Numbered from the stretch's first letter, positions 1 through 13,507 are shown. The stretch is 64,000 nucleotides of DNA from Moellerella wisconsensis ATCC 35017 (GCF_001294465.1 NZ_LGAA01000018.1:479436-543435), one strand, 5' to 3'. Made by a program: numbers and translations. The notes: a model not told the origin generated them from the letters alone.

Positions 1-84
1 TAATGATTATCGCTAATATTTACTATTTACCGTGGGTTCAAATTTTCTCTTTTGACCTCTAATCTCCTCGTAGATAATCGCCCT

Positions 85-113
85 AACGGCAGGCTTTCTG
101 CCGTTTTCGTCTT
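85..113 (+). terminator. Intrinsic terminator of an upstream gene
   Basis: A perfect 8-bp stem (85-92 with 98-105, arms AACGGCAG and CTGCCGTT) with a 5-base loop is followed by a T-rich tract. It should end a transcript that enters from the left edge, and it separates that gene from cmoA. I see no coding sequence in positions 1-84. Confidence 0.75.
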
Positions 114-154
114 TATTTTACAGTATTATTTCTCATCCCACCTTTGAATTGCTT

Positions 155-1944
<1,790 letters not shown>

Positions 1945-2015
1945 TATCCACCAGCATATTTGATAATCTAAACGATATTAATGCTCTAACACCAATACTC
2001 CTTCTGACCAAAAAG

Positions 2016-2046
2016 AAACCCACATTAACCTGTGGGTTTTCTGAAT
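2016..2046 (+). terminator. Bidirectional terminator between cmoB and cutC
   Basis: A 9-bp perfect stem AAACCCACA / TGTGGGTTT (2016-2024 with 2031-2039) has a 6-base loop. T-rich sequence follows on the plus strand, and the complement of AAAAAG does so on the minus strand. It lies between two convergent genes and can serve both. Confidence 0.75.
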
Positions 2047-2108
2047 CTGTTTTTGGAGATTACTGATTTTTCAGCGTAGTATGACTAAACAGTCTTTGGT
2101 GTAGCTAA

Positions 2109-2867
2109 TTAATGCAAATTATTAGTTAGCGACATAAAATCTTTCATCGCTTCAACCGTTAATCCATCAACGCAATAATGTGTAAACTCATCCGTTTCAC
2201 TGTTCGATGCCATAGTTACACCAACTTTGCGGTAATTCATGCTCGAAGAAACCGTCTTACCCGCGGAACTGTGCAGCTCAGTAATGCCCATTTCAATAAA
2301 TTTAGTCAAATTACTCAATCGAACTCCCGCACCCGCCATAATGATAGGTCCATTAATTTCACGACTTTTATCATTCAACTGCTTTAATAGCGGTAAACCG
2401 AGTTCTGCATTTTGCTGCTGTCCAGAAGTCAATATTCTGGCGATGCCTAATGATTTTAATTGTTCTAATGCTAATAACGGATTCACGCACATATCGAAAG
2501 CGCGATGAAAAGTGACTTCTAATCCACGCGTTTCTCGCATTAACAGTTCCATTCGCGGCAGATCAATTCGTCCTTCGCTATCAAGCATACCAACTACCAC
2601 TCCCGGAAAACCAAGCTCGCGGATCATTTGCACATCATCTTTTATAACCTCAAACTCCATGGTGTTATAACAAAAATCTCCACCACGTGGGCGAACAATG
2701 GGATGCACTGGAATATGAATGTTTTTTCGAGCATGTTTTAAACACCCATAGCTAGGTGTTAATCCACCTTCCGCAGCGCCTGAACACAATTCTATACGAT
2801 CAGCACCAAATTCTTGCGCTATTTGCGCACATTCAATCCCAAAGCAACAAATTTCAAGTTTCGCCAT
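2109..2867 (-). CDS. cutC: CutC family protein (copper homeostasis)
   Basis: CutC is a TIM-barrel protein linked historically to copper tolerance; its biochemical activity is not settled. This copy keeps the family blocks [50 protein letters not shown] and IIMAGAGVR. The start is the ATG at 2867, preceded at good spacing by GGAGGG. An in-frame upstream start would add 19 residues that have no match in the family. The resulting 252 aa compares with 248 in E. coli. In E. coli this gene is also a neighbour of cmoAB and yecM-argS. Confidence 0.93.
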   Translation of the reverse strand: MAKLEICCFGIECAQIAQEFGADRIELCSGAAEGGLTPSYGCLKHARKNIHIPVHPIVRPRGGDFCYNTMEFEVIKDDVQMIRELGFPGVVVGMLDSEGRIDLPRMELLMRETRGLEVTFHRAFDMCVNPLLALEQLKSLGIARILTSGQQQNAELGLPLLKQLNDKSREINGPIIMAGAGVRLSNLTKFIEMGITELHSSAGKTVSSSMNYRKVGVTMASNSETDEFTHYCVDGLTVEAMKDFMSLTNNLH

Positions 2868-3006
2868 AACCGCCCTCCAATAGCTATTAAAATAACGCAA
2901 ATCGGTAAAAGATAATAATGACACCTATTTGCATTTGCTGACTTGTTTAATATCACAGCTTAAGAAGTTTTTTGTATAAATGTTAGATAAAAGCTTTTTT
3001 TGTAAC

Positions 3007-3561
3007 CTAACCCTCACTTTCAACAATTTTTTTCAAAGAAAAAGGATGATATTTTAAGGTTGTCTTACCATCACTAACCGCTAATGTGAGATTAGGCAAA
3101 CGTTCGTAATCACCTTTAGGTTGACTTATCTTAAGGCTGAAATTATGAGGTAACGGCTTGGGTAACAAAGCGCCAGCTTGCTCAATTAGCTGCTCTGGCT
3201 CAACATCAATAACTGCTTCGACATGCTCCCAACTTTCTTGTGGATAGACTTTATCTTTAGGAAACGGCAATTCGATAATAAAAACTGGCCAACCGGCAAT
3301 ATTTAACGGTTGAGCGAGTTCAAATAAATAGATAGGGCGCCCGTTGATTGATTTATTGGATATTAATTCAGCACACTGCGCTAACCCCTCACTCCAACGA
3401 TGAGCGGTAGTCAATTGATGGCAACGTACAGAAATATGATCTATCGGGTAGTCAGCCAAAGAAATGCCTAATATCTCTGCCATTTGCTGCAATCGTTGTT
3501 CAAAAAGTGGTAAATCTGCGGCTAAATCGGCTAATTGAGCAATCTGGTTCAAAACATTCAT
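3007..3561 (-). CDS. yecM: YecM family protein (VOC-like fold)
   Basis: This 184-residue protein matches E. coli YecM, a conserved protein of unknown activity whose structure resembles metal-binding vicinal-oxygen-chelate enzymes. Recognisable blocks are the IDHISVRC segment near residue 40 and the ELPFPKDKVYPQESWEHVE segment. The His and Glu residues in these blocks are candidate metal ligands, which is inference from the fold. An AAGGA sequence precedes the ATG. It diverges from argS, the same arrangement as in E. coli. Confidence 0.88.
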   Translation of the reverse strand: MNVLNQIAQLADLAADLPLFEQRLQQMAEILGISLADYPIDHISVRCHQLTTAHRWSEGLAQCAELISNKSINGRPIYLFELAQPLNIAGWPVFIIELPFPKDKVYPQESWEHVEAVIDVEPEQLIEQAGALLPKPLPHNFSLKISQPKGDYERLPNLTLAVSDGKTTLKYHPFSLKKIVESEG

Positions 3562-3811
3562 ACAAATAATATCCTTGGTGGTAAAATACTAGGCTGTTAA
3601 ATCTTTAGCAGTTATTAAGTGGTTAGATGGGCGATTTTAACCTATTATCACCCCCCACCAAGCTATAACTTGCAGTATAATGGCTATGTTAGGTGGCATG
3701 CAAAATAACAATTATGTTATAAATCTCCTCCTTTAAACTTCATGGCTCTTTTCGTGCGTTGTTTGTAATGGCACAATACAACGACTTATGTTCGTAATTT
3801 AAGGTAATCCG

Positions 3812-5542
3812 GTGAATATTCAGGCTATTCTTTCAGATAAAATTAGTGCTGCGTTGCTCGCAGCGGGAGCTCCTGAGGGCTGTGATGCGCTAGTGCGTCA
3901 GTCCGCTAAAGTCCAATTTGGGGACTATCAGGCCAATGGCATTATGGGCGCTGCTAAAAAAATGGGTATCCCGCCCCGACAACTGGCCGAAAAAGTCATT
4001 GGTCTGTTAGATCTTGAAGGTATCGCCAATAAAGTTGAAATTGCTGGCCCCGGCTTTATCAATATTTTTATTGATCCGCGCTGGATTGAAAAAGGTGCCG
4101 AAGTTGCCCTGCAAGATGAAAAATTGGGCATTTCCCCGGTTGAATCTCAGACGATTGTTATCGACTATTCTGCGCCTAACGTGGCTAAACAGATGCATGT
4201 TGGCCACTTACGCTCGACAATTATTGGCGATGCGGCAGCCCGTACATTAGAATTTTTGGGTCACAAAGTGATCCGCGCCAATCACGTCGGTGACTGGGGG
4301 ACTCAGTTTGGTATGCTGATAGCTTATCTAGAAAAAGTCCAGAATGAAGAAGCCAGCGATATGGCATTAGCTGATTTAGAAGTATTCTATCGCGAAGCAA
4401 AAAAATGCTACGACGAAGATGAAGACTTCGCTCTGCGCGCCCGTAACTACGTGGTTAAGCTGCAATCTGGCGATGAATATTGCCGTAAGATGTGGCGTAA
4501 ATTGGTAGATATCACCATGGCGCAAAATCAACAAACCTATCAGCGCTTAAACGTCACTCTGACTGAAGACGATGTGATGGGTGAAAGCCTATACAACCAT
4601 ATGCTAGCAGATATTGTTGCCGATTTACGCGCCAAAGGGCTGGCGGTAGATAGTGAAGGCGCCGTGGTTGTTTATCTTGACGAATACAAGAATAAAGAAG
4701 GCGACCCAATGGGCGTCATTATTCAGAAAAAAGATGGCGGCTATCTGTATACCACAACTGACATCGCATGCGCTAAGTATCGCCATGAAGTGCTGCATGC
4801 AGACCGAGTGCTATATTATATCGACTCTCGTCAACATCAGCATTTGATGCAAGCATGGACTATCGTACGCAAAGCGGGTTATATTCCAGAATCGATGTCT
4901 CTTGAGCACCATATGTTCGGCATGATGCTTGGTAAAGATGGCAAACCGTTTAAAACTCGTTCTGGTGGTACCGTACGTCTGTCTGACCTGCTGGATGAAG
5001 CCGTTGAACGTGCAGAAAAACTGATCCGTAGTAAAAATCCAGAATTAAGCGAAGATGAATTACAAAAAGTGGTCACTGCGGTCGGGATTGGTGCGGTTAA
5101 ATACGCTGACTTATCCAAAAGCCGTACTACCGATTATATTTTCGATTGGGATAATATGCTGGCATTTGAAGGCAATACTGCGCCATATATGCAATACGCA
5201 TACACCCGCGTTGCATCTATTTTCAAACGCGCGGAAGTTGACCAAACGAATTTGTCATTGCCATTAGTGTTAACTGATGAGCGTGAAAAAGCTTTAGCTA
5301 TTCGTCTGCTGCAATTTGAAGAAACTATTACTCAAGTGGCCCGCGATGGCACACCTCACGTTATGTGTGCTTATCTGTATGATGTCGCGGGATTATTCTC
5401 TGGATTCTATGAACATTGCCCTATTCTTACAGCCGAATCTGACGCACAACGTCAAAGCCGTTTAAAACTGGCACTGTTGACTCAAAAAACCTTAAAAACT
5501 GGCTTAGAGACTTTAGGTATTCAAACCGTAGAGAGAATGTAA
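3812..5542 (+). CDS. argS: Arginyl-tRNA synthetase
   Basis: ArgS charges tRNA-Arg. The 576 residues match E. coli ArgS (577) over the whole length. The N-terminal Add-1 domain is followed by the class I signature HVGHLRST (the HIGH motif), and the Rossmann core ends with [14 protein letters not shown] in place of a canonical KMSKS, as is usual in this enzyme. The C-terminal anticodon-binding domain ends QTVERM. The start codon is GTG, preceded by AAGG, and the family N terminus (MNIQA) begins there. A TATAAT at 3676-3681 is a possible -10 element, although no good -35 precedes it. Confidence 0.98.
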   Translation: MNIQAILSDKISAALLAAGAPEGCDALVRQSAKVQFGDYQANGIMGAAKKMGIPPRQLAEKVIGLLDLEGIANKVEIAGPGFINIFIDPRWIEKGAEVALQDEKLGISPVESQTIVIDYSAPNVAKQMHVGHLRSTIIGDAAARTLEFLGHKVIRANHVGDWGTQFGMLIAYLEKVQNEEASDMALADLEVFYREAKKCYDEDEDFALRARNYVVKLQSGDEYCRKMWRKLVDITMAQNQQTYQRLNVTLTEDDVMGESLYNHMLADIVADLRAKGLAVDSEGAVVVYLDEYKNKEGDPMGVIIQKKDGGYLYTTTDIACAKYRHEVLHADRVLYYIDSRQHQHLMQAWTIVRKAGYIPESMSLEHHMFGMMLGKDGKPFKTRSGGTVRLSDLLDEAVERAEKLIRSKNPELSEDELQKVVTAVGIGAVKYADLSKSRTTDYIFDWDNMLAFEGNTAPYMQYAYTRVASIFKRAEVDQTNLSLPLVLTDEREKALAIRLLQFEETITQVARDGTPHVMCAYLYDVAGLFSGFYEHCPILTAESDAQRQSRLKLALLTQKTLKTGLETLGIQTVERM

Positions 5543-5584
5543 GCACGCTATTATTCTCAATTCGGTTTTAATCCCATCATTAAT

Positions 5585-5618
5585 AAAAAGAGCAGCCTAA
5601 TGGCCGCTCTTTTTTATT
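5585..5618 (+). terminator. Bidirectional terminator between argS and murJ
   Basis: The hairpin AAAAAGAGC...GCTCTTTTT (5585-5593 with 5605-5613) has an inner GCC/GGC pairing and a TAAT loop, and T runs flank it on both strands. It sits between the convergent argS and murJ genes. Confidence 0.8.
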
Positions 5619-5730
5619 GTCATTATTTGACTTAACATGAACGAGATTTTATACCCGCTCATCACTGAATAATAAACCCGCTACGCTATCCAATTATCGC
5701 CTTAGATATTATGACGTTAATATTGTTAGC

Positions 5731-7266
5731 TTAGATACTGCGCTGCATAAAATCACGTGGACGGAAACCTGAAACATAAAGTGCGGCAAAATAACTGCTG
5801 GCACCCAAAATAACCACTAAAATCAAGCGCAGCATACGCATCAGCATATTGCCTTGTTCCCAAGCTGGCATTAAATATAACAGCCCAAATAGCACCGCCA
5901 CCATCACAACTAGCGCAAACAATAATTTGCCTAGGAATTTCCCCCAGCCAGCTAATGGTTTGAAAATATTACGCTTACGTAACTGCCAATATAGCACTCC
6001 GGCATTGAAACAGGACGCCAAACCAATCGATAATGCTAGCCCCGCATGCTGCAAAGGCCCAATAAAGACTAAGTTCATTAATTGAGTTAAAATCAGGGTG
6101 GCAATCGCAATTTTAACCGGGGTTTTAATGTCCTGGCGTGAATAAAATCCAGGCGCCAAAATTTTCACCACGATCATTCCCATTAAACCAACGCAATAAG
6201 CCATCAGTGCTCGTTGAGTCATCGCTGCATCAAAAGCCGTAAAATTACCGTATTGAAACAGTGCCACCGTCAAAGGTTCAGATAAAATCGCTAATGCGAC
6301 GGCGCAAGGCAATGCTAGCAAGAAACATAAACGCAGTCCCCAGTCCATTAAACGGCGGTATTCTTCATGATTACCACTGGTGAAACTCTTGGCTAACGAT
6401 GGTAATAAAATGGTTCCCAAGGCGACACCAAGTACACCTGAAGGCAACTCCATTAAGCGATCCGCATAATACATCCATGAGACTGAGCCTGATTGTAAGA
6501 AAGAGGCAAAAATTGTATTGATAATTAATGAAATTTGACTCACTGAAACCCCAATAATCGCCGGTCCCATCAAGCGCATGACTCGCCATACACCGCTATT
6601 TCTAAACGATAATCTTGGCAGAACTAACATGCCAATTTTTTTCAAATGTGGCAATTGGTAAACTAATTGTAAAATTCCTCCCACTAATGCTGCCCAAGCT
6701 AATGCCATTATCGGTGGGTCAAAATACGGGGCTAAAAAGGCCGCAAAGAAGATCATACTGACATTCAATAAGGTGGGAGCAAACGCTGGAACAGAAAAAC
6801 GATTCCAAGTGTTCAGAATAGCCCCAGCTAAAGAAGCTAGAGAAATCAAAAAAATATAAGGAAAGGTAACCCGCAATAATGAAGTGGTTAAGATAAACTT
6901 ATCGGCATCTTCACTAAATCCGGGGGCAGTCACATAAATAATCCACGGTGCGGCAACGATACCGGCCACCGTGACTAATGCCAAAATTAATGTCAACATC
7001 CCGGCGATAAATGCAATAAAAGTACGTGTCGCTTCCTCTCCTTGCTGACTTTTATATTCGGCCAGAATCGGAACAAACGCCTGAGAAAATGCCCCTTCGG
7101 CAAAGATCCGTCGCAACAAATTCGGCAGTTTAAACGCTACAAAAAAGGCATCAGCCGAAGCGCCGGCACCAAAAAAACGCGCAATAATGGCATCACGCAC
7201 AAAACCGAGAACACGCGACATCATGGTCATGGAACTGACCGCCGCTAATGATTTTAATAAATTCAT
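5731..7266 (-). CDS. murJ: Lipid II flippase MurJ
   Basis: MurJ flips the peptidoglycan precursor lipid II across the inner membrane. The product is 511 aa, exactly the E. coli length, and rich in hydrophobic segments expected to form 14 helices. Family landmarks include [15 protein letters not shown] at the N terminus, [27 protein letters not shown] near residue 50, and the central [22 protein letters not shown]. The ATG at 7266 is chosen over an in-frame one 11 codons upstream because it matches the family start. The next gene upstream on the same strand is rimJ, about 180 bases away; mviN and rimJ are close in E. coli too. Confidence 0.97.
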   Translation of the reverse strand: MNLLKSLAAVSSMTMMSRVLGFVRDAIIARFFGAGASADAFFVAFKLPNLLRRIFAEGAFSQAFVPILAEYKSQQGEEATRTFIAFIAGMLTLILALVTVAGIVAAPWIIYVTAPGFSEDADKFILTTSLLRVTFPYIFLISLASLAGAILNTWNRFSVPAFAPTLLNVSMIFFAAFLAPYFDPPIMALAWAALVGGILQLVYQLPHLKKIGMLVLPRLSFRNSGVWRVMRLMGPAIIGVSVSQISLIINTIFASFLQSGSVSWMYYADRLMELPSGVLGVALGTILLPSLAKSFTSGNHEEYRRLMDWGLRLCFLLALPCAVALAILSEPLTVALFQYGNFTAFDAAMTQRALMAYCVGLMGMIVVKILAPGFYSRQDIKTPVKIAIATLILTQLMNLVFIGPLQHAGLALSIGLASCFNAGVLYWQLRKRNIFKPLAGWGKFLGKLLFALVVMVAVLFGLLYLMPAWEQGNMLMRMLRLILVVILGASSYFAALYVSGFRPRDFMQRSI

Positions 7267-7448
7267 GATTATAGGTACTGAAATTAAATAATCGTGCAAG
7301 TTTACCAGCAGTGCTGCCTGCTGACTACGACTGAAATTTTAATTCGGCTGCCTTATAAGGTCACTCGCGTATATTCCGTATATTCACTTATTATATCGAG
7401 AGCGAGCCTAGATAAGCCTGAATAAAAATAAATGAAAAATTGCAGATG

Positions 7449-8021
7449 TTATCGCGTCCGCGTAGTTAATGCGGTCAATACATGGTCACGCCAAACGCCG
7501 TCAATTTGTAGGTATTGTTTCGCATAGCCTTCGCGTTCAAAACCAAGCTTAGTTAATAAATTGCCACTGCGAATATTATGTGGCATATAATTAGCCATGA
7601 TGCGATGAATTTTTTGATGCTGCTGCATATAGCGAATAGTCGCTTGCCCCGCTTCATACATCAATTTTTGTCCCTGCCATTTCTCGGCGATCGAATATCC
7701 CACATAACACGCTTGAAACGCTCCACGCAGCACATTGCTGTAATTAATCACCCCGATAACTTGATCTTCATCAGGAGCTAATAACAGAAAATGAAATGCG
7801 CTCCCTTGCCGATGCAGTTCCGTCATCACATGCAACCGATTTTGCCAACCTGAAGGCTGGAAATGTGAGTTATCTCGCGTCGGCTCCCACGGTTTTAAAA
7901 ACGCTTTATTTTCACAATAATAATCAGCTAAACGGTAGGCATCCCGTTCATAGGCTAAGCGAATTACCATTCTGTCCGTTACTAGGCGAGGTTTTGGCGC
8001 CCCATTGCGATAACCAAACAT
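7449..8021 (-). CDS. rimJ: Ribosomal protein S5 alanine N-acetyltransferase RimJ
   Basis: RimJ is a GNAT acetyltransferase that acetylates the N-terminal alanine of ribosomal protein S5. The 190 residues align with E. coli RimJ (194): MFGYR start, [47 protein letters not shown] (acetyl-CoA loop region), [12 protein letters not shown] and the closing [17 protein letters not shown] precedes the ATG. It diverges from mdtH, as in E. coli. Confidence 0.95.
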   Translation of the reverse strand: MFGYRNGAPKPRLVTDRMVIRLAYERDAYRLADYYCENKAFLKPWEPTRDNSHFQPSGWQNRLHVMTELHRQGSAFHFLLLAPDEDQVIGVINYSNVLRGAFQACYVGYSIAEKWQGQKLMYEAGQATIRYMQQHQKIHRIMANYMPHNIRSGNLLTKLGFEREGYAKQYLQIDGVWRDHVLTALTTRTR

Positions 8022-8284
8022 TTAACATCCTTAAAAATAAGCTAAAATCGCCGAATTATTGATTTATTTTAGTCATTAGCTATGGCTAGCTACAAATTAA
8101 TTTCCGTATTGTAGGCCATCAATTATCTGCAATTTTTAACGAGATTGATAAAAATAAATTATCGATAAGCACCTGATGTATCGATTAAAAAATATCATGA
8201 TCTAGTATCTATTCTGCTGATAATATTCTCAACAATTATTATTGATCTCTCTCCTCCTACTTTTGCTCTTTTTGATGGTGTGTA

Positions 8285-9490
8285 ATGGCACAGGTATCGC
8301 AAGCAAGAAGTCTGGGTAAATACTTCTTATTATTTGATAATATGCTGGTTGTTCTCGGCTTTTTTGTCGTATTTCCCTTAATTTCAATTCATTTTGTTGA
8401 ACAACTTGGTTGGCCCGCGTTAGTGGTTGGATTCGCGCTAGGACTGCGCCAACTCACTCAGCAAGGACTGGGAATTTTCGGTGGAGCAATCGCCGACCGG
8501 TTTGGTGCTAAACCGATGATTATTATCGGTATGCTAATGCGTGCTGCGGGTTTTGCTGTGATGGCTATGGCTAATGAACCGTGGATATTATGGTTCTCTT
8601 GCATTCTATCCGCTCTTGGTGGCACTTTGTTTGATCCACCACGTACCGCACTGGTGATCAAATTAACTCGTCCGCATGAACGCGGACGCTTTTACTCACT
8701 ACTATTAATGCAAGATAGCGCAGGCGCAGTAATTGGTGCACTGATCGGCAGTTGGCTACTGCAATATGATTTTCATTATGTTTGCTGGGTCGGAGCCGCC
8801 GTGTTTATATTAGCAGCGCTATTTAATGCATGGCTATTACCGGCTTACCGTATTTCCACCGCCAAAACCCCAATCCGAGAAGGCTTAAGCCGCGTATTGC
8901 ACGATAAACGTTTTGTCAATTACGTCATAACGCTGGCGGGTTATTTTATACTTTCGGTACAAGTCATGCTGATGTTCCCAATTATTATCAATGAATTAGC
9001 CGGTACACCCACCGCCGTCAAATGGATGTATGCTATTGAAGCCACAATTTCATTGTCGCTGCTATATCCTATTGCGCGCTGGAGCGAAAAGTATTTTCGT
9101 CTTGAACAGCGGGTCATGGCTGGATTATTCTTGATGAGTATCAGCATGTTCCCCATCGGGCTGACCCACTCTTTGCCCCTACTATTTGGATTAATTAGCC
9201 TGTTTTATCTCGGGATGATTATTGCCGAACCCGCTCGAGAAACCTTGAGCGCTTCATTGGCTGATCCTCGGGCACGCGGCAGTTACATGGGGTTCAGTCG
9301 TTTAGGTTTAGCCTTAGGCGGTGCGGTCGGCTATACCGGTGGAGGCTGGCTGTATGATATTGGGCATCAATACCATATGCCGCATTTACCGTGGTTTTTA
9401 TTAGGCGCCATTGGTTTTATTACCATCTGGGCGCTGCATCGCCAATTTAACCAAAAGAAAATTGAAACCACCATGCTTAATGGTAATTAA
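8285..9490 (+). CDS. mdtH: MFS multidrug exporter MdtH
   Basis: MdtH is a 12-helix major facilitator superfamily drug:H+ antiporter of the inner membrane. The 401 residues match E. coli MdtH (402) closely: [31 protein letters not shown] at the N terminus, [14 protein letters not shown] (MFS loop 2-3 motif), [17 protein letters not shown], and [30 protein letters not shown] in the second half. The substrate range is not visible in the sequence. It is divergent from rimJ and lies 42 bases ahead of yceB, so the two may be co-transcribed. Confidence 0.95.
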   Translation: MAQVSQARSLGKYFLLFDNMLVVLGFFVVFPLISIHFVEQLGWPALVVGFALGLRQLTQQGLGIFGGAIADRFGAKPMIIIGMLMRAAGFAVMAMANEPWILWFSCILSALGGTLFDPPRTALVIKLTRPHERGRFYSLLLMQDSAGAVIGALIGSWLLQYDFHYVCWVGAAVFILAALFNAWLLPAYRISTAKTPIREGLSRVLHDKRFVNYVITLAGYFILSVQVMLMFPIIINELAGTPTAVKWMYAIEATISLSLLYPIARWSEKYFRLEQRVMAGLFLMSISMFPIGLTHSLPLLFGLISLFYLGMIIAEPARETLSASLADPRARGSYMGFSRLGLALGGAVGYTGGGWLYDIGHQYHMPHLPWFLLGAIGFITIWALHRQFNQKKIETTMLNGN

Positions 9491-9532
9491 TGGTGTAAAA
9501 TTAACTCATTAGATGACAAGGAGCATGTATCG

Positions 9533-10093
9533 ATGAGACATATCTTACTGGCTGCAACCTTTGGCTTGATCACCCTACTTACTGGCTGTAACCAATTCAA
9601 AGAGTTCGGTATTAGTGAAGGGCTGATTAATGACTATTTAGCCAAAAATGTGAACTATAATCATCAAGTTGGGCTTTCCGGCGTGGTTGATGCCGATATC
9701 CAATTATTTGATTTATCTACCGAGATTGGTCGTACTGAACCCAATAAAATTGCCCTCACCGGGCAAGCAAAAATTTCGCTAGACAGCTTATTAGGTTCAA
9801 CCACCGCACAAGTGTCATTAACGTTAACCTCTCGCCCTTACTTTGACGTAGCGACAGGTGCTATCTATTTGAAAGATTTAACTATTAGCAGCTATAAAGT
9901 GACACCTGAAAATATGGATGCACCTATTTCGGCGGTATTGCCGTATCTCAATAGTTCACTGCAGAGCTTCTTTGAACAGCAACCTGTTTATGTGCTGAAC
10001 CCCGATAATAGCGCGGCAGAAGCTACGGCCAAAAAATTGGCCAAAGGCTTAGAAGTCAAACCGGGTAAATTAGTTATCCCATTAGTCGAGTAA
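9533..10093 (+). CDS. yceB: YceB family lipoprotein (DUF1439)
   Basis: A 186-residue predicted lipoprotein. The signal sequence ends in the lipobox LLTGC with Cys19 as the acylated residue, and Asn follows it at position +2. The remainder matches E. coli YceB, including GLSGVVDADI, IGRTEPNKIALTGQA, LPYLNSSLQSFFEQQPVYVL and AKKLAKGLEVKPGKLVIP. The family's function is unknown; a lipid-binding fold has been suggested. AAGGAGCATG precedes the start. A strong terminator follows. Confidence 0.92.
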   Translation: MRHILLAATFGLITLLTGCNQFKEFGISEGLINDYLAKNVNYNHQVGLSGVVDADIQLFDLSTEIGRTEPNKIALTGQAKISLDSLLGSTTAQVSLTLTSRPYFDVATGAIYLKDLTISSYKVTPENMDAPISAVLPYLNSSLQSFFEQQPVYVLNPDNSAAEATAKKLAKGLEVKPGKLVIPLVE

Positions 10094-10141
10094 TTGACTA
10101 ACGCCGCTATTGACGATAAAAAAATTCTATAGATAAACGCT

Positions 10142-10179
10142 AAAACGGGCCTTAAGCTATGCTTAGGTCCGTTTTTTTT
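10142..10179 (+). terminator. Intrinsic terminator after yceB
   Basis: AAACGG...CCGTTT arms enclose CCT/AGG and AAGC/GCTT pairs with one bulged T and a TAT loop. Eight T residues follow on the plus strand. It separates yceB from the convergent ycdY. Confidence 0.8.
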
Positions 10180-10240
10180 GATTAAATTATTTTATCGATA
10201 TTATTTTATTGGCATGATTTTATGGATAATAGTGACAGGG

Positions 10241-10801
10241 TCACTCAGCATTAGTAAGATCTTCAGACAAATCCTGATACAGCTCCGCCAATGCTTCACG
10301 AGTCATAATCGCCAAATTGCGGTAAAAACTGGTTTTGGCATGCGCTTCTACTTTGCCTAAAAAAGTACTGCTCCACGGCAGAATAAAACACTCAAAAAAC
10401 TGAATCTGCGCATCAACTTCATCTTCTGCTGCTTGATCTTCCAACCAAGATGCTGACAATAACAGCCCGCCAAACGTATCCATCGGGGCTTCGCTGGTCA
10501 TTGGCATGCCGCGCTCAACTAAGAACTCACGAATTGCGCTTTCTGGCTGCACATCATACTCCACGGCTCTAAACGGTACCGCAGGATCCGCTGGATTAAA
10601 TAGCGCCTGATAATCTTGATCCAGCGCCGAAATATCAGCCAGCGGCTGCATACGCTCCCAAAGTTCATCTTGTTCGAGCGGCCACGCCGTTTTTAAGCTG
10701 CCATTAGCTATCATATCAAACAGTGGTTTCACCACCTGATCTTCCGGGGCACGCTGAAATAATGAGCCTAGAATACGGCAAACCATTGAAAATTCATTCA
10801 T
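10241..10801 (-). CDS. ycdY: YcdY, TorD/DmsD-family redox chaperone
   Basis: An all-helical TorD-like chaperone of 186 aa matching E. coli YcdY: MNEFSMVCRILGSLFQR start, WPLEQDELWERMQPL, FLVERGMPM, LLSASWLEDQAAEDE, and LPWSSTFLGKVEAHAKTSFY. In E. coli YcdY is reported to assist the zinc protein YcdX and to affect swarming, while other family members chaperone molybdoenzymes. Here ycdX itself is not adjacent; ghrA lies just upstream on the same strand, the E. coli order minus ycdX. An AAGGAT ribosome-binding site precedes the ATG. Confidence 0.9.
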   Translation of the reverse strand: MNEFSMVCRILGSLFQRAPEDQVVKPLFDMIANGSLKTAWPLEQDELWERMQPLADISALDQDYQALFNPADPAVPFRAVEYDVQPESAIREFLVERGMPMTSEAPMDTFGGLLLSASWLEDQAAEDEVDAQIQFFECFILPWSSTFLGKVEAHAKTSFYRNLAIMTREALAELYQDLSEDLTNAE

Positions 10802-10873
10802 AGTATTATCCTTATTAAGTTTGCTCTATTCTCGCTAATTAACCGCCTGAATGTAAAGAAAAACAACCAACTA

Positions 10874-11815
10874 TCAATATCCGCGTGTCATATCCACGAC
10901 GGCATGCGGGGGGTGATTATTCTCAATCCGTTCAATATTCTGTTGAATAGTATCCATCGCCTCATCTGGACGGGTAAAAGCCGCAATATGAGGGGTCATC
11001 GCTACCCGTGGATGAGTCCAGAAAGGATGCATTTGGGGCAGCGGCTCATGCGTGAACACATCTAACGACGCCCCTGCAACTTGCCCACTATCCAGTGCTT
11101 GTAGGAGATCCTGTTCAACTAAATGCGCGCCACGCGCTAGGTTAATCACAAATGCACCCGATTGTAACTGATTAAATAATTGACTATTCAGAATTCCTAC
11201 AGTCTCGGGAGTGCTCGGTAACAGATTAATAATGACTTTGCTACCAGATAAAAATCCACTCAGCTGATCGTTACCATGAAAATTTTGCACTTCGTTAAAG
11301 TGTTTTTCCGTCCGGCTCCAAGTGCGAACAATAAAACCAAAATCAACCAGTCGTCGAGCGACCGCACTACCGAGCGCGCCTGCCCCCATAATGCCAATGA
11401 TAAAATCTTCATGGCGATAAGCAAGCAGTTGTTTCCAAACACGTTGGGATTGTAGTTGGCGATATTCATCCATACGGCGAAAATAATATAACACCTTCGC
11501 CAGCGCATATTCTTCCATTTGAATCGCCATGCCAGTATCTTCTAACCGCATTAATGGAACACCTGCCGGTAAAGTTCCCGGATGGTCAAGCTCTTGTTTA
11601 ATAATCGCATCAACCCCAGCCCCTAAGGCAAAAATTCCTTTTAAATCCTTGCGTGAAGCCAACATTTCATAAGGAGGAAGCCACACCATGGCATAATCGG
11701 CCGGAGCATTATCTCCCGGCAACCATTGACGTATGTTAGCCTGAGGTAATCGCTCTCTCATGCCCTCGATCCAAATATTTGCATCAAAAAATGGATGATA
11801 AAAGATAATATTCAT
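10874..11815 (-). CDS. ghrA: Glyoxylate/hydroxypyruvate reductase A
   Basis: GhrA reduces glyoxylate and hydroxypyruvate with NADPH. The 313 residues match E. coli GhrA (312) of the D-2-hydroxyacid dehydrogenase family. The dinucleotide-binding loop is GIMGAGALGSAVARRL, the signature NLLPSTPETVGILN and the Arg block NLARGAHLVEQDLL are present, and the C-terminal PHIAAFTRP supplies the catalytic His. A consensus AGGAGG lies 7 bases from the ATG. It is likely transcribed together with ycdY, 72 bases downstream. Confidence 0.95.
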   Translation of the reverse strand: MNIIFYHPFFDANIWIEGMRERLPQANIRQWLPGDNAPADYAMVWLPPYEMLASRKDLKGIFALGAGVDAIIKQELDHPGTLPAGVPLMRLEDTGMAIQMEEYALAKVLYYFRRMDEYRQLQSQRVWKQLLAYRHEDFIIGIMGAGALGSAVARRLVDFGFIVRTWSRTEKHFNEVQNFHGNDQLSGFLSGSKVIINLLPSTPETVGILNSQLFNQLQSGAFVINLARGAHLVEQDLLQALDSGQVAGASLDVFTHEPLPQMHPFWTHPRVAMTPHIAAFTRPDEAMDTIQQNIERIENNHPPHAVVDMTRGY

Positions 11816-12388
11816 GGTCTTCCTCCTAGGTTAACAGATAGATTGTTCTGAATAGAACTCAGTTTCAAGCAAATATAATTACTCTGCTAAGGCTAAGCTC
11901 TAAACTGTTAACTCGTTAACGCTTTTTAACTCAAAAGGTTGCAGTTTGATTAATTTTTTCTCATCGTAAGAAGTCTAGAGGCGGAATATTAGCCACTGTT
12001 ACCCATTCTTTAGTTCTCTCTATTATGGATATGCCCACTGTTATTAGTATTTCATAAAAATAACTTAATAAATTGAGCTCGTTAGATAAAAATATACAGT
12101 AAAATAGATATGAGATTAGCTAACAAGTAAAAAGATATACTCAGTAAAAAATATAATTTGAGTACAGAACACACACAAAAACAGTGGATTTACTGTTATT
12201 TAATAAATAATAATATTATTATTTATAAGCCTATAGATTAATTATCAACCGTATATCCATATGAAATCATTAGATTATCATTATGACTTTATTCCGAATA
12301 AAAATAGACTTATACTCGGATTATATATTATTTAAATTAATATATAGATAGAGAAAAATTAATTATAAACATTTTATGGAAATAATCT
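11816..12388. other. Intergenic region between ghrA and adhP, no gene seen
   Basis: This 573-base region separates the divergent ghrA and adhP and becomes strongly A+T rich toward adhP. It must hold the promoters of both genes. I found no ORF, RNA or long repeat that I could support. The short inverted motif GTTAACTCGTTAAC lies at about 11907-11920. Confidence 0.5.
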
Positions 12389-13408
12389 ATGAAAGCAGCT
12401 GTTGTTGGAAAAAATAAAACCGTTGAAATTATTAATAATAAAAAATTACGTCCACTAAAATATGGCGAAGCCTTATTAAAAATGGAGTGTTGTGGTGTTT
12501 GTCATACTGATCTGCATGTAAAAAATGCAGATTTTGGTGATGTTACCGGTGTAATCTTAGGGCATGAAGGCATCGGTATAGTTACCGACGTTGCTGAAGG
12601 TGTAACTTCTTTAAAAGTTGGCGATAGAGCTAGTGTCGCATGGTTTTTCCAAGGCTGTGGTCACTGCGAATATTGCAACAGTGGCAATGAAACTTTCTGT
12701 CGCGAAGTCAAAAATGCCGGCTATACGATTGATGGGGCAATGGCTGAGGAATGTATTGTCACCGCTGATTACGCAGTAAAAGTGCCTGATGGATTAGATT
12801 CTGCAGCAGCAAGTAGTATCACTTGTGCTGGCGTAACAACCTATAAAGCAATTAAAAAATCTGAAATTCAACCGGGTCAATGGCTAGCTGTTTACGGCTT
12901 AGGTGGATTAGGTAATCTTGCACTGCAATACGCCAAAAATGTATTTAATGCCAAAGTTATCGCTATCGATGTTAATGATAGTCAGCTTAAATTGGCTAAA
13001 GAGTTGGGTGCCGACCTAACTTTAAATCCAAAAACAGACAATGTAGATGAAATTATTCAACAACAAATTGGCGGTGTTCATGCTGCGGTAGTGACTGCGG
13101 TGGCTAAATCTGCCTTTAACTCAGCGGTAAACAGCGTTCGCGCAGCTGGACGAATTGTCGCAGTAGGCCTGCCTGTTGAAACTATGGATCTTAGTATTCC
13201 ACGTCTGGTATTAGACGGCATTGAAGTGGTAGGTTCATTAGTCGGTACACGTGAAGATCTAAAAGAAGCGTTTCAATTTGCCGCAGAAGGCAAAGTTGTT
13301 CCTAAAGTAACAATGCGTCCTCTGGAAGATATCAACTCGATATTTGAAGAAATGGAACAAGGTAAATTTACCGGCCGTATGGTTATTGATTTTAAACACA
13401 ATCATTAA
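12389..13408 (+). CDS. adhP: Zinc-dependent alcohol dehydrogenase AdhP
   Basis: A 339-residue medium-chain zinc alcohol dehydrogenase that interconverts ethanol and acetaldehyde with NAD. Catalytic zinc ligands are recognisable in CCGVCHTD (Cys38) and GHEGIG. The four structural-zinc cysteines lie in [16 protein letters not shown], and the NAD-binding loop is [12 protein letters not shown]. Length and motifs fit AdhP-type propanol-preferring enzymes. The gene is alone, flanked by long A+T-rich regions, with only a weak GGA before the ATG. A hairpin about 100 bases downstream may end the transcript. Confidence 0.93.
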   Translation: MKAAVVGKNKTVEIINNKKLRPLKYGEALLKMECCGVCHTDLHVKNADFGDVTGVILGHEGIGIVTDVAEGVTSLKVGDRASVAWFFQGCGHCEYCNSGNETFCREVKNAGYTIDGAMAEECIVTADYAVKVPDGLDSAAASSITCAGVTTYKAIKKSEIQPGQWLAVYGLGGLGNLALQYAKNVFNAKVIAIDVNDSQLKLAKELGADLTLNPKTDNVDEIIQQQIGGVHAAVVTAVAKSAFNSAVNSVRAAGRIVAVGLPVETMDLSIPRLVLDGIEVVGSLVGTREDLKEAFQFAAEGKVVPKVTMRPLEDINSIFEEMEQGKFTGRMVIDFKHNH

Positions 13409-13507
13409 TCCGGCAAAAAATAATTTAACGGCTAGATTGGCTAATCTAAACTAACCAATCTAAATAAGCACAGGATAAATTATTTTGAAATAGTACGATA
13501 AAATAGG